A stretch of 64,000 bases of DNA from Lumnitzera littorea (GCA_024138015.1 JAMXBB010000010.1:80558038-80622037); one strand, 5' to 3'. Positions 22,437 to 35,330 are shown, counted from the stretch's first letter. Numbers and translations: made by a program. Notes: generated from the letters alone by a model not told the origin.

Positions 22437-24953
22437 TGTAGTATACCAGAAAAATGTTTTAAAAAATAACTATATTTTGAGGATTTCTAAAAGTTACTAA
22501 AACACTACTTATTAATCTACCTCCTTCATTCTAAAATCTTAATAGTTGCCAAAAATAACCTAATTCCCCTTTCCTTGTGCAGAAACTTAAAACCCTCCTC
22601 CAAAACCCCCCCTAAAAGCGGCAAGTAACGTTTATTAAGGTGAGATTCATTAAGTTTAACCCTAAGAAAATTTGTAATTAAGTCTTTTAGTAATCTAATC
22701 CTTGTGTTCCTTATAGATTTCAACTGATTCTCAAGTATTTTAAGTAGAGGTTGTTGATATTCATTAAGTGGCAGCTCTTTTGGGTGAATAAAGTAAGTTA
22801 CATGAAAGATTTTCTAAGTTAGGCTTAATTCTCTATTGGAGAAATGCCTTAGAGGATAAGAACTTTAGATTTCATTAAAGGTTTGATCTAAAATCAAGTG
22901 TTTTACAAATTATAGGTGATATACATCAATTCATTTTCAAACTTCACTAAATGCTTGACACATTGCAAGTAAGTCTCATAAGCTTTCACTTATAATTTTG
23001 GATTCTTGTATTAGATTTCTATCATTTGGAGTTGGAAATTGCAGTTTGCAAATAGGTTTTAATGTTAGAAATCATTTAAATTGCATGGCATAAGATTTTG
23101 TTAGAAGCGTATAGGATTATACTAAAGGAGCTAGGGATTTTGGTTTGGGTTCAAAGGGCTTCTATTCTATAAAAGGAAGGCATCCAAACACCTTGGTTAC
23201 TAATGTCCATATGCTAGGTTACTATAAGTGGCAGAAGTTTAACATTTGAACACTATTCTTTACAGCATCTAGATGCTATGCCCTAATTAGAATTACCTTG
23301 TTTTCCAAGCCTCTTTCCTATTCCTCTTTGTTTGACTAGCTCCTTAGTTAGTCTTCTCACTCCTAAAAGATTCCATCCTTATTCAAAAACTTAGGTTCGA
23401 AGGCACTTCCAAGAAATCAAACGAGAAAGAGAACTAATGAAGATTGACATAGCAATTTACCTCATTGGAATTTTAGGAGTAATAAGTGAAATAAACAACT
23501 ATGAAGTTGAGAAATCATGTTAAAGACTGAATTGGGGATAAAATAAGTGTTAAAACTGATTAGTTTGAGAAGTAGTGTGCTAGTGACTAATTGGTTTGAG
23601 GTATGGAGAAACTAAGTGAAAACTATTAACTTTTATGGCAAGTACTTGGATCCTTTGCTTCGAAATATTTTACTAAACCAGTAAGTTGCTTAGTGACTCA
23701 GGTATGTAATGCACACTTGTTGTTTATGCTTGTTAAGATTATGAGAAATAAACCGGACTAATCTATATCAACCTTAAATGTTGCTCACTAATTATGCTTG
23801 TCGCGGCCCATCCTTTAATATAAGGAGGCAACTACTAATTATATATAGGGATTCCTTAGTAAACTTGCATATGGGATAGGGCAACTAGATCTACTATTTC
23901 CTAATTCCCAAGTGTTGATCATATAACCTTCATTGTAATATATGGTAGTAAATAAGACTTATATTGTTGTACCTACTTATGTATACAAGAGACTATGGTG
24001 TGATGGGTCATGAGTAACCAGTTGGTTGTTTACTTTTGTGCATATACATATGAAATGTTTCATATGGCATCCGTATGTGCTTGTGTATTATGTATTGGGA
24101 TTTGTCTCATTCTTTCCTTTTTCAAGCACAGTTAATGAGGACTGTATTATCCATGAGGAGCCCTTTGTTGATGGGTTTGAGGAAGAAGAGGGTGTAGACT
24201 ATCTTTACTTTTATGAAGATTAGTGTTTAGATGAACTATGAGAGTTAGAATGGAGTTTCGTTTTGGAAGATTTTAAACCTCTTAGACTTAGTTGTTTAAG
24301 AACTTTTATTTGATTATTTTGCTAATTTTGTTATTTCCTTATAGGTTTGTGGAATGAGAAGACTCCCCTTTGATCTTTATGTTATATATGAGTGTAAGAG
24401 CATATGAGACTCCTCAAATGCTTATGTTTTAACTTATGATATTTTTAGATGATTACTCTTTTGGGGAAGTAGCCATGAATCAAGTCTTATGACTCTTGTA
24501 TTTTAGGCGACATGACCTTTAATTGATGGACTCTAAAACCTTAATATACTCCAAGTTAGTTAGGGTATGTGTAAAGGTGCGTAAGTGGGTTAAACGGGCC
24601 AATCCGGCCTAACTCACTTTAGCTTGCAAGTTAGACGGACAAGGCTCATTTAGCCTGCTTTGTAAACAAACCTAAAAACCTTAGCCCAAACCTTTTTAAA
24701 AACAGGTTAAATGAGCTGACCTACGAGCCAAAGATGTAAGTGTACTAAACCAGCTAGCCTAAGCTAGCCCACTTTAGCCTACAAGTTAAACGACCCCAAC
24801 TTATTTAGCCCATTTTTTAAATAGGTCAAAAAACTTCAGCTCAAATTCATTTAAAAAATAGGTTAAACAAGCCAGCCCATAGGCCGAAACCCACTTGTAC
24901 ACCTCTAATTATGTGGTGGGTTATAATGCAAATAAGGTCCTCGAGGCGTTACA
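22437..24953 (+). repeat. 5' LTR of element C
   Basis: Pairs over its whole length with 30042-32373; for example CCTCCTTCATTCTAAAA at the start and GATGGACTCTAAAAC near the end occur in both. Interrupted by a MITE at 24572-24907. Ends GGCGTTACA at 24953, followed by the PBS. Confidence 0.92.
24572..24907. mobile_element. hAT-like MITE with dimeric interior
   Basis: Absent from the matching place in the 3' LTR, where a single GTATGATGTG-type site is found. Terminal inverted repeats: TAAAGGTGCGTAAGTGGGTT at the left and the reverse complement of AACCCACTTGTACACCTCTA at the right (16 of 20 match). Flanking 8-mers GGTATGTG (24564-24571) and ATTATGTG (24908-24915) agree at 6 of 8, suggesting an 8-bp duplication as for hAT elements. 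The interior is a head-to-tail dimer: CACTTTAGC...AAGTTA recurs 156 bp apart (24614, 24770), and a terminus-like AAAGATGTAAGTGTACTAAA lies at the internal joint (24730). No coding capacity. Confidence 0.75.
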
Positions 24954-24960
24954 ACTTAGG

Positions 24961-24972
24961 TTGTATCAGAGC
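24961..24972 (+). other. Primer-binding site of element C
   Basis: TTGTATCAGAGC, one mismatch from TGGTATCAGAGC, the complement of the 3' end of plant initiator tRNA-Met. It lies 7 bases after the LTR end. Confidence 0.8.
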
Positions 24973-25379
24973 TAAGGGTTAAAGATTAATTATATAGAAA
25001 TAGGTTAAGAATCAAAAGCAAAGTTGAGGTAGAAATTATGGAGGTTAAGGGATACATCCAAGAAGTCCTAAAGATGTGATCGTAGAGGCCTAAGGATGGT
25101 AATTGCTAATATCTAGTATTATGATTATAATAAGTTCTAAGAAGCAATCTTATAACTAATACTCATGATTTTTGTATCATGAATTGTATGCTTGAATTGT
25201 TATAGTTATTGATTAATGTGTTTTATAAGGTGTTGCTCTAAGTACTCCTTATTCGCTTATTACCCAATAAAATGTTTTTCCTTAGTCTTGCTCTCTTAAT
25301 TTGCTCCTTACTCTTATATGATGATATTCTTTCCTTATTCGTAGTATGCTTCCTTGACGAATTCCTAAATAGGCTCCAC

Positions 25380-26560
25380 TTTAAGTGGAGGACAAGATGC
25401 CCTTAAGGATAAGCACCTTCAGATGCAAGCTTATCAGAGGGACCTTAGAGTACCTGAAGGTCAAGGATAGATGCTTGAAACCACCTAATAACTTCTAGAG
25501 ACTATAAATTAGTTGGTTAGAGGGATAGCCCAACAATATGCTATTGCCACCCGAGAGAAGATCATTGGCCTTAACAAGTTTGTTCAGCAAGTAGAGAGTT
25601 TTGATCCCAAAGGTAAGTATCCCTTAGCTATAAATAGGTGGATTAGCAATATTGAGAGGTGTTTTAGTGCTTTTCACATACTTGACGAGAGAAAGGTTGA
25701 CTATGCCACCTACTTACTAAGGGGAGCTACAATAACTTGGTAGGCCAATAAGCCTAGAAGAGAGCTTGGACCTATAGATTGTCGAGGTTTTAGAAATTTA
25801 TTTTTTGTTAAGTTTTTCCCAATGAGTGTTAGAGATCATATGCACGATGCATACATCAGTTGCCAGTAGGAAAAATGTACAATTGATGAGAACGAGTTTA
25901 AGCTAAGTCGTTTGTTCAAGTTCCTACCACCTGCTTTACAAGATGATGATGGGGCCAAAGCCTACAAATTCATGAGTGATTTGGAGTTAAAGCTTCAATG
26001 TGTTATGGACACTTTCCAGTTGGAGATTTACATTGTTAATGTTTAGAAGGCTAAACACATGGAGTAAAATTTGAAGAAAAAGGAAGAAAATTGGCTAGAA
26101 AGTTTAGTTCCTTATCAGGAGATAGGTTAACTCTAGAAATCATGGTTTAAGGCAATGGAAAGAAGCTTTAGTTGATGATGACTAGGGCGACCCCTCCTAT
26201 TTAGCCTATACTTGTTGCTATTTTTACTCCTCCAATACCTGTCTCCACCACTAAATGTTCTAGGTGCTTTTGACCTCATGAGGTTAAGGAGTGTAGGTAG
26301 CCTATCAAAGCTTGCTTTTCTTATGGAAAGCTAAAGCATACTAGTAAGGCGTGCAACGAGAAGTTAGTTCTTATTCATTTTTGCTTTGTTTGCAAGTAAA
26401 GAGGACACTTAATAGCTGATTGCCTAAAGAGACCTACGAGGGGATAAGCCCGACCCGCATAGTAGGAAGCTAAGCCATTAGTAAGACCTTAAGTCAGACG
26501 ACCCCAACCTAGTATTCCGTGCCAAAGGGCCCTAGTAAGAGTTTTTGCCCTCCATTAGCA
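25380..26560 (+). pseudogene. gag of element C
   Basis: The capsid-like region is seen at 25513-25743 (EKIIGLNKFVQQVESFDPKG, WISNIERCF, KVDYATYLLRGATITW) and continues after a TAG as FFVKFFPMSVRDHM and EFKLSRLFKFLPPAL. Two Cys-rich zinc-knuckle remnants follow at about 26330-26430 (KACNEKLVLIHFCFVCK-stop-RGHLIADC); the second preserves CxxxxGHxxxxC spacing apart from the stop. The protein would coat element RNA in virus-like particles. Stops at Trp and Gln positions and frameshifts make it non-functional. The exact start is not determinable. Confidence 0.8.
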
Positions 26561-26569
26561 ACACCAAGG

Positions 26570-27055
26570 CACCTCTTATGAGGATATCATTACAAGTACA
26601 CTCCCCGTATACTCCTATAATGCTTATGTTCTCTTTGATACGGATGCTACACGTTCTTGTATTTCTAATTTGTTAGTGTAGACTTGTGGCTTAATGTATG
26701 AATGTTTATCTGAATCTTTGAATGTGTATACTCCTTTAGGAGCTGGTCGAGGTTTGGAAAGGATTTGTAGAAGTGTTCATGTAGAGATTAAGGGTAGGGT
26801 GGCGCCAACTGATCTTTTAGCACTTAAGATGTCAAACATTGATGTAATGTTAGGAGTTAACCGATTATCAAAGTATCGGGCTACCATTGATTGTCATAAC
26901 TTGATGGTCTACTTTAATCCAGTTGATGATGATACCTCTAGTTTCAAACTAGAAGCTCAGAGATAGATGAGTCTACTTACCTATGAGTTGTGGAGTAAGA
27001 AGATGTTTGTCACGGTACTAGGCAAACCTAGCTAATTGTTGAAGTTAGAGCATGT
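26570..27055 (+). pseudogene. Aspartic protease of element C
   Basis: VLFDTDATRSCISN at 26633 is the retropepsin active-site region; the triad usually reads Asp-Ser/Thr-Gly, and here Asp is kept but the next residues are Thr-Asp. After one TAG the frame runs on as VEIKGRVAPTDLLALKMSNI, then DVMLGVNRLSKYRATIDCHN, the conserved second half of Tekay proteases, to a stop at 26965. Its role was to cleave the Gag-Pol polyprotein. Confidence 0.8.
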
Positions 27056-28450
27056 GATTGTTGTGAAAGAGTGTTCGGATATGTTTCCTGAAGAGCTACT
27101 CGATTTGCTACCCAAGAGGGAGATAAAATTTTGCATTGATTTAGTACTAGATACAATTCCTATTTCTAAGTATATAGAATGGTACTGAGTGAACCAGTTG
27201 TATTAAAGAGCTAGCTTTAGGATCTCCAAGAGAAGGGATTTATCAGACAGAGTATGTTGCCCTGGGCAACTCCGGTCTTATTTGTTAAAAAGAAAGATGG
27301 GAGTATCGGACTTTGTATTGACTATAGAGAGTTGAATAAAGTCACCATCAATAATAAGTACCCTCTTCTTAGGATAGATGATTTGTTTGATAAGCTAAAA
27401 GGAGCCTAAGTGTTTTCTAAGATTAATATGAGATTAAGGTACCACCAATTGAGGATTAAGGAGGAAGATATACAGAAGATTGCTTTCTAAACCAGTTATG
27501 GGCACTTTAAGTTTCTTATGATGCCCTTCAGGCTGACCAATGCCCCAAGCAACCTTCATGGACTTAATGAACTAGATGTTTATAGACTTTTTGGACCAAT
27601 TTGTTATCGTGTTTATAGATGACATTTTGATCTGTTCCAAGAGCAAGGATGAGCATTAAGAGCACTTAAGATTAGTTTTGGGCAAATTAAAGGAGGAACG
27701 ATTGTTTGCTAAGTTTTCCAAATGTGGGTTTTGGCTTGATCGAGTAATCTTTCTAAGCCATGTAGTAGATAAGCATGGGATATTTATGGATCCAACAAAG
27801 GTAAGAGCAATGGTGGAATGGCTAAGGATGTAATCGGTGATTACAATTAGAAGTTTTTTAGGCTTAGTAAGATATTATAGAAGATTTGTTAAAGGATTTT
27901 CATGTTTAACAACACCTCTCCCAAAACTCATTAGGAAAGGTGTAAAGTTTGATTTGGATGATTGGTATCAATCCAATTTTCAAAAGTTAAAAGAAAAGTT
28001 GGCCATAGCTCCAATTTTGACCTTGCCAAGAAATGGAGAAGAGTTCACTGTATTTAGTGCTACCTCAAGTCAAGGCTTAGGATGTGTACTAATACAAGAT
28101 AGGAAGGTAATTTCCTATGCTTCTAAGCAGTTGAAGTCATATGAAAAGAATTGCCCAACACATGATTTAGATTTAGCAATGGTTGTATTGGCTTTGAAAC
28201 TATGGAGACACTACTTGTATGGTAAAAAATGTAAGATTTACTTGTATGGTGAAAAATGCAAGATTTACACAAGCCATAAGAGCTTGAACTACATCTTCAC
28301 ACAAAAGAAGCTAAATATGAGGCAGTGCAAATGGTAAGACCTGATTAAAGACTATGATGTAGATATTTAGTATCATTCAGGGAAGGCAAAGGCACTAACT
28401 GATGCGCTCAATAAGAAAAAGCAAGGTAATATTGCTACTCTAATCACTAC
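27056..28450 (+). pseudogene. Reverse transcriptase and RNase H of element C
   Basis: RT motifs in several frames: ECSDMFPEELLDLLP, a shifted CIDYRELNKV stretch near 27310, then the palm QFVIVFIDDILICSKSKDEH at 27598 with both Asp intact, the thumb KEERLFAKFSKCGFWLDRV, and RSFLGLVRYYRRFVKGF. RNase H runs from about 27960: FTVFSATSSQGLGCVL, where family members have Asp before Ala/Ser, so the first catalytic residue is lost, and THDLDLAMVVLALKLWRHY, where the usual Glu is Asp. A 27-bp tandem duplication at 28212-28265 repeats nine residues. RNase H ends with the AKALTDALNKK block at 28390. Confidence 0.85.
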
Positions 28451-28639
28451 TCAGAAGCATTTACTTGAAGACATGCATAAAATGGATCTAGAAGTAATAA
28501 CTAAGGAAGTAAGAGTGAGATTGGTAAGTTTTCACATTCAGCCAACGCTAATGGACTAAATAAAAATGTCACAAAATGAAGATGTCGAAATTTAGGATAT
28601 TAAAAGGAAGGTGAAGTAGGTCTGATTTTTGAATTTAGA

Positions 28640-30010
28640 ATTGATCATAAGGGAGTCTTGAGGTTTAGGAACAGATTTTTCGTGCTAAGGGAATTGGACT
28701 TCAAGAAGGAATTATTGGAAGAAGCTCATTCCTCAACTTATTTAGTGTATCTCGGAGGTACCAAGATGTAAAAGGACCTAAAGAATCATTACTAATGGAA
28801 AAACATGATGCGAGACATAGCAAAGTTTGTTTCACAATGCCCTATGTGTCAAAGGACCAAGTTTGAACATAAGAAGCCGACTAGATAATTATAACCATTA
28901 CCCATCCCTAAGTGGAAATGGGAGCACATCATTATGGATTTTGTCACTCACCTCCCGAGGACCAAAGAGAAACACAATGCAATTTGGGTTATAGTAGATA
29001 GGCTAACCAAGTTAACTCATTTTATACCTATCAAGGTTGGTTACACTTTCGAAATGTTAGCTAAGGCATATATTAAAGAGGTGGTTAGAATTCATGGTAT
29101 GCCTATGACAATCACATCAAATAGAGACATTTGATTTGTGAGCAAAGTTTGAAGAAGCTTACGAAAAGAATTGGGTACTAAACTTCAGTTTAGTACGACT
29201 TTTCACCCTCAAATACATAGGTAGTCGGAAAGGACTATTCAGATTCTTGAAGATATGTTGAGAACTTGTGTTTTGGATTTTAAAGGGAATTAGGATGAAC
29301 ACCTTCCTTTTGTAGAGTTCTCTTATAGCAACAGTCATCAAGCGATAATTCAAATGATGCCCTTTGAGGCTTTATATGGTAAAAAGTGTAGGTCACCCAT
29401 CCATTGGGACGAAAGGGGGGAAAAACAACTTTTGGGTCCATAATTGGTATAGGAAACAATCAACAAGCTCAGGTTAATTCGAAAAAAGATGTTAGCAACC
29501 TAGAGTAGGCAAAAAAGTTATGTAAACAAGAGAAGGAGACCTTTGGAGTTTCAAATTGGAAACCAGGTTTTGTTGAAGATATCTCTAGTCAAAGGCATAG
29601 TCAGGTTTAGACTAAGAGGCAAATTGAGTCTAAGGCATGTAAGTCTATTTGAAGTGGTTGATCGAATTGGAAAAGTAGTGTATAAGCTAGCCTTTCTAGT
29701 AGAATTAGAAGGAGTGTACGATGTATTTCATGTGTCGATGCTGAAAAAGTTCATGCTTAAGTCAGATTAGAGGCCAGAAGACTTGGATATACCAATCGTA
29801 GACTTAGAGACAGTGAACCTTGAAGCCAACTTCACGTCGAAGGAAAGACCCCTAAAGATAGTAAGTAGAAAGGTGTAAGAGTTAAGAAGAAGGTCGATTC
29901 CCTTTGTGAAGATACAATGGGAAAACCACCTAGAATGTGATGCCACTTGGGAGTTAGAGGAAGATATAAGGTGGAAGTATCCCGAGTTATTTTTAGATTC
30001 AAGTAAACTT
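28640..30010 (+). pseudogene. Integrase and chromodomain-like tail of element C
   Basis: HHCC zinc finger: the first His is visible in EEAHSSTY, the second is replaced (YLGGTKM), and the CxxC is kept in FVSQCPMCQRTK. The core follows: IPKWKWEHIIMDFVTHLPR with the first Asp; MPMTITSNRDI, where the second catalytic Asp is Asn; and SERTIQILEDMLRTCVLDF with the Glu region. The frame 29543-29770 carries the integrase C-terminal block GNQVLLKISLVKGI, GKLSLRHVSLFEVVDRIG, DVFHVSMLKKF. A chromodomain-like tail ends in FVKIQWENHLECDATWELEE at about 29950. Chromodomains of this clade direct insertion towards modified histones. Multiple stops. Confidence 0.88.
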
Positions 30011-30025
30011 TTGGGACAAAAGTTT

Positions 30026-30041
30026 CTTATGGGGGGATAGA
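30026..30041 (+). other. Polypurine tract of element C
   Basis: CTTATGGGGGGATAGA directly before the 3' LTR start TGTAATATAC. Confidence 0.7.
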
Positions 30042-32373
30042 TGTAATATACTATAAAAAGTTTTCAAAAATAGAGGTACTTTGGGGATTTCTAAAAGTTG
30101 CCTAAACACTACTTGCTAGTTTACCTCCTTCATTCTAAAACCTTAGTAATTGCCAAATATAACCTAATTCCCCTCTCATTGTGTAGGAACGTAAGACCTT
30201 CCTCTAAACCCAATCCAAAAATGACAAGCAAGGTTAATTAAGGTGAGATTCTTAAAGTTTAACCCTAAGAAAATTCGTAATTAAGCCTCCTAGCAATCTA
30301 ATCCTCTTGTTCCTTGTAGATTTCAGTTGGTTTTCATATGTTTTAAGCGAGTTTATTGATATTCATCAAGTGGCAACTCTTTTAGGTGAGTAAGGTAAGT
30401 TACATGAAGGATTTTCTTAGTTAGGCTTGATTCTCTATTAGAGAAATGCCTTGAAAGATGAGAAAAGATTTCATTAAGGGTTTAATCTTAAATCAAGTGT
30501 TTTACAAATTGTAGGTGATATACATCAGTTCATTTTCAAACTTCACCAAGTGTTTGACACATTACAAGTAAGTATCACAAGCTTTCACTTATAATTTTGG
30601 ATTCTTGCATTAGATTTCTGTCATTTAAAGTTGGAAATTAAGGTTTGTAGATGAGTTTTAATGTTGGAAATCATTGAAATTGTATGACGTAAGATTACCT
30701 TAGAAGTGTATAGAATTTTGGTTAAAGAGTTGGTGATTTTGGTTTGGGTTCGAAAAGGTTCTATTTTATAGAACAGAAGCATTGGACGCCTTGCCTGCTA
30801 ACGTCCAGACGCTAGGCCACTATAAGTAGCAGAAGTTTAACGCCAAACGCTATTTTTTGCAGCATTCGGATGCCATGCCCTGATCAAAATTTCCTTGTTT
30901 TCTAAGCCTCTTTTCATATTCCTCGTTGTCCGACCAGCTCCTTGCTTAGTCTTCTCACTAGGGAAGATTGACATAGCAATTTACCTCATCGGAGTTTTAG
31001 GAGGACTTAGTGAAATAAACACCTATGAAGTTGAGAAATCATGTTAAAGACTGAATTAGGGATAAAATAAGTGTTAATAACTGATTGGTTTGAGAAGTAA
31101 TGTGTTAATGACTAATTAGTTTTAGGTGTAGAGAAACCAAGTGAAAACTACTAACTTTTGAGTCAAGTACTTAGATCCTTTGCTTTGAAATATCTTATTG
31201 AACTACTAAGTTGCTTAATGACTCAAGTACATAATACATACTTTTTGTTTATGCTTGTTAAGATAGTAAGAAAGAAACTTGACTAATCCATATCCAACTT
31301 AAAATGTTGCTTGTTGACTGTGCTCATCATAGCCTATCCTTCAATATAAGAGGGCAACTACTGATCATATGTGGGGATTTCCTAGTGGACTTACATATAG
31401 GATGATGTAGCTAGATCTAATGTTTCCCGGTTCCTAGATGTTGGTCATATGACCTTCACCATAATATATGGTAGATGGTTGTATTATAGAATCAGTAAAA
31501 TCATACAAAATCGATATAAAATCATACATGAAAGTTCATAATTTTATTAAAAGTTTACACATAAATAATTTTATATCTATTTTAACAAAGAAAAACATGA
31601 TAAAATCATAAACACGTAAAATTGTATTTTTGACTCACGATTTTAATAACTATAATGGTAATAAAATCTAAAAGACTTCTATTATTATACCTACATAAGT
31701 ATACAAGAGACTATAGTATGGCGAGTTCATGAGTACCCATTTGTTATGTGATTGGCTAATAATTAAGATAATAACTAGTAGTTGTTTACTTTTGTACATT
31801 ATGCATGTGAAATGTTTCGTGTGGAATCCGTGTATGCTTGTATATTGTACACTAGGATTTGTCTCATTCTTTCATTTTCTAGTCATAGCTAGTGAAGACT
31901 GTTATCTATGAGGAGCCCTTTGTTGATGGGTTCGAGGAAGAAGAGGGTGTGAACTATCTTTACTTTTATGAAGATTAGTGTTTGGATGAACTATGAGAGT
32001 TGGAATGGGGTTCCATTTTGGGAGATTTTGAACCTCCTAGAGACTTAGTTGTTTAAGAATTTTCATTTGTTTATTTTGCTAATTTAGTTATTTCCCTATG
32101 TTTTTGTAGAGTAGGAAGACTCCCTTTTGATGTTTACATTATATATGAGTGTAAGAGCTTGTGAGATTCCTCAAATGCTTATGTTTTACCTTATGATAGT
32201 TTTGGATGATTATTCTTATGGGAAAATAGTTATGAATTAAGTCTTATGAGTCTTTTGTATTTCAAGTGACATTACCTTTATTTAAATTGATGGACTCTAA
32301 AACTTTAACATATTCTAAGTTAGTTAAGGTGTATGATGTGTTGTAACGCCAATAGGTTTTCCAAGGCGTTACA
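30042..32373 (+). repeat. 3' LTR of element C
   Basis: Matches the 5' LTR end to end but lacks the MITE. It has instead an insertion at about 31475-31660. Ends GGCGTTACA, followed by the ATAAT duplication. Confidence 0.92.
31475..31660. mobile_element. Small insertion in the 3' LTR, possible MITE
   Basis: The 5' LTR runs ATATATGGTAGTAAATAAG where the 3' LTR has about 186 extra AT-rich bases. The flanks look duplicated (TATATGGTA left, ATAATGGTA right, 9 bp), and the ends carry a weak inverted repeat (ATTATAGAATCAGTAAAATC versus the reverse complement of GATTTTAATAACTATAAT). Family unknown. Confidence 0.5.
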
Positions 32374-32378
32374 ATAAT
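32374..32378. other. Target-site duplication of element C, right copy
   Basis: ATAAT. Confidence 0.9.
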
Positions 32379-35330
32379 AACAAATATCAAATGCATAGTT
32401 ATGTAGAAAATATAAGAGACTATAAATCCCAAGACATGACTAATTGTCCGTGATTGCATTAGTCATATGATAATAAAAAATGATGAGTTTCAACGGTGAA
32501 AAAGAATGTAGAATATTGTATACATAAATGGAAAAGGGCAATAGTAATTTGCATTTTAAAACAAAACAAAGTGCAACTGTAGCTAACTCAATATGTGAGT
32601 TTAATACAAAGCACAAACTTTTTTAATTGAAATTTTAGATAGGTTCAATTAATTTTATGTGGTTTATAACACTTTTTCAAGATTATTATCCATTTTTTCC
32701 AACCTTTTCTCATTTTTTTTTCAGTAATGACCTTTTTCAATTTGTTTAATCGATATGATTTTTCAAAACAATTTTAAATTTGCATCTTCAATAGAATGAA
32801 TTCACATAGGCACTCTAATTTCTAACAAATAGAATGTTAGGCAACTTTTTCTTTTTCATTATAAAAGAAAGGCGATGTCATAGAAGGAATCTTTATTAAC
32901 TATACATTTCTCATAGAGTTGTAAGAAGCTGGGATTTTTTGTTTTTTCTAATGCTACTATAGGTAAGAACATCATAAATGAATAGAAATTAGGAGGTAAA
33001 ACAAAATTTATATATGAGATTTCCAGGATGCTCCAAATTTGATAACAATTTATGAAATATATGCACATAATATATTGATAAACATTAAAGAGGTAAAAAA
33101 AAAAAAGGAGAGAAAAGAAACATAACATTTATTAAAAACAAGTAAATAAAAAACATAAATAAATATAAGGGATTATTTACACGAGAATCAAAAAATGTCA
33201 TAGGCATTCAATTAGTGAAAAAATTAATAGAGAATTCACATGGGATAAAGAGCCACAAATAATATAGTGGGTTTCATTAATTTCATACCTAGAAAAATCC
33301 TATATTATTTTGTAGGTGTTCATGAGCCCATGTAACAAAATAAATAATCATGGAGCAACAACAATAGAAAAGGTAATGAATGGTAAAAAAATCAATAGCA
33401 AGAGGTAAATTTTGAAACTAATGTTAATTGTAAAAGTTTATCATCTTCCACTATCTTACTTGACAAATGTAAGAAAAAAGTATTTATACAAAATTGATGA
33501 TGCCGTAAAAAAATACCATCTAATATAGTTCCCTATTAAGAGTATTGAAAAACAAAAATGCTAAGAAATAGAAAATGAATATGTTATCTCTTGCCATTCA
33601 TATGCAACAATACATATTAAGATTTTCATTCAAAGTACATTCCTCTTTGATTCCTTATGAACACAGAAACACCATGAATGTACATAAAAGAAATATTTAT
33701 CAATAAAAGCTTAAAATCTACAAACAAATATGATTGCTTTTGGAAAAACTCAAAACAATTTAATAATAATGTTTCCCACTAATGTAACTATTTCATACCT
33801 ATAATAAAATATATTATTAACACTCATGTCAAAAGAGATATCAAGTAAAATGCAAATTTTCTTATGATTGTATGAACAAAAAAGATCACGATATTTCATT
33901 GAGTAATGGAAATTGACATTAAACATTTTTCATTTCTAAGCTGGTGAATAACTTAAAGGGATAAAACATTACAAAGAGAATGACTTATGACCACAAAATA
34001 AGAAATAGCATTAAATATCCCTTAAAATGATAAGACAATCTTAATTTTCAATCATTCCATTTTATTCATTCGAAAACTATATATTTAGTATGGCAAAGTG
34101 AAAGTTGGTCTCAGCCTACTATTCCTTTTCTCTTTATCCTTACAAGAACTCTAGTAAAAGTCTAAGGCTATTCCTAATCATTAGGACTGTTAAAAGTTAT
34201 AACCTCATCTCCTTCCTAATTAAACAACTTTCAAATGAAAACTCATCCATTCACTTGTCTAATTAAGGAAACCAAAATAAATGTTAATAACCAAACCGAT
34301 CAAACATTAGAAGATAAAACCTAATCTAATTTCCATAATTCCATGAAAAGCAATGCAAAAGTTTATATATAAAGACATAGCAAACAAACAACTAAAACTA
34401 CCAATACACTCCAAAATAAATAAATAATAGAATAGCAGAATTAACAACCGAAATATCTTAATGAGCCCCCATCAATGGAAGCTTTCTTGGACACATCTTC
34501 AATATAACTTCAATTCCAATAACTTCAATTGGTATATCGGAAGATAAATGCATGCGTACAACCTTTAGCACAACTTTAATTCTAATAATTATTATTCCTG
34601 TAACCACAATCCTCACAGTTGAGTTACTCAATTAACAAAAACTTAACCAACTACATGTTAATGAACTTATAACAACTGTAGATTTAAAAGCTAAGCAAAT
34701 TTGTCGTTTAACTAAACGAAACAATTAATTGTCAACCTTATGGAACCCTAGAAAAAAGAAAAACCAAAACAAAACCATGAAACAGTCAATTGCTAGTGCT
34801 AATGTTATCGAACTACAAAAGAGGAAAAAAAAAAAAAACAAGATCCTATAAATTTTATTAATGTCCAACCTTATTGAACCCTAGAAACAAAAGAAACTAA
34901 AACAAAACCAGGAAACAATCAATTGTCAACCTTACTGAAACATAGAAAAAGAAAGTAACCAAACAAAACCTTAGAAATTCAAAAATTCATGCAATTGAAT
35001 CTTGGATTGGATTGCAAAAATAATGAATTTAGGAAAGGGGAAGGGGGGAGAGAGAATTATACATCGGAAGAAGGGTATTGATCTATGCGGTGTCAAATCG
35101 ATAGATCAGCCATGTTAGACAAAGAAACGTTGTGTTGGCTGAAGCCTTTATTCATTATTTGTACTATAAGAAACTCAAAATAGAGAAGATCAAAACTATT
35201 AGCAACTGAAGATGAAGATCAAACAGATACAATAATTTGGGGTTTTACATAGTTCATGCTTTTTGGGAATGATTATTGGAAAAAGAAAATGACAATAAAA
35301 TTCCTGGAGTATCTTTTAGTATGCAAATAT
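32379..35330. other. AT-rich spacer, nothing recognised
   Basis: Very AT-rich, many short poly-A and poly-T runs, no gene or element protein motif on either strand. Around 34740-34960 the phrase 'AACCTTA(T/C)TGAACCCTAGAAA' recurs three times (near 34735, 34868, 34926), a small diverged repeat. A pyrimidine-rich minus-strand stretch near 35040 resembles a leader, but no gene follows. Confidence 0.5.

Larger units (their letters stand above)
22437..32373 (+). mobile_element. Element C: full-length, inactive Tekay/Del-like Ty3/gypsy retrotransposon
   Basis: Both LTRs (22437-24953 and 30042-32373) begin TGTARTATAC and end GGCGTTACA, and perfect 5-bp ATAAT duplications flank the whole. Inside, in the chromovirus order, are PBS, gag, protease, RT, RNase H, integrase with chromodomain-like tail, and PPT. 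Total 9937 bp, of which 336 bp (5' LTR) and about 186 bp (3' LTR) are later insertions. Coding frames are broken by many stops and some frameshifts, and the two LTRs are visibly diverged, so the insertion is old. It sits about 930 bp upstream of the HMGA start codon. Confidence 0.93.
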
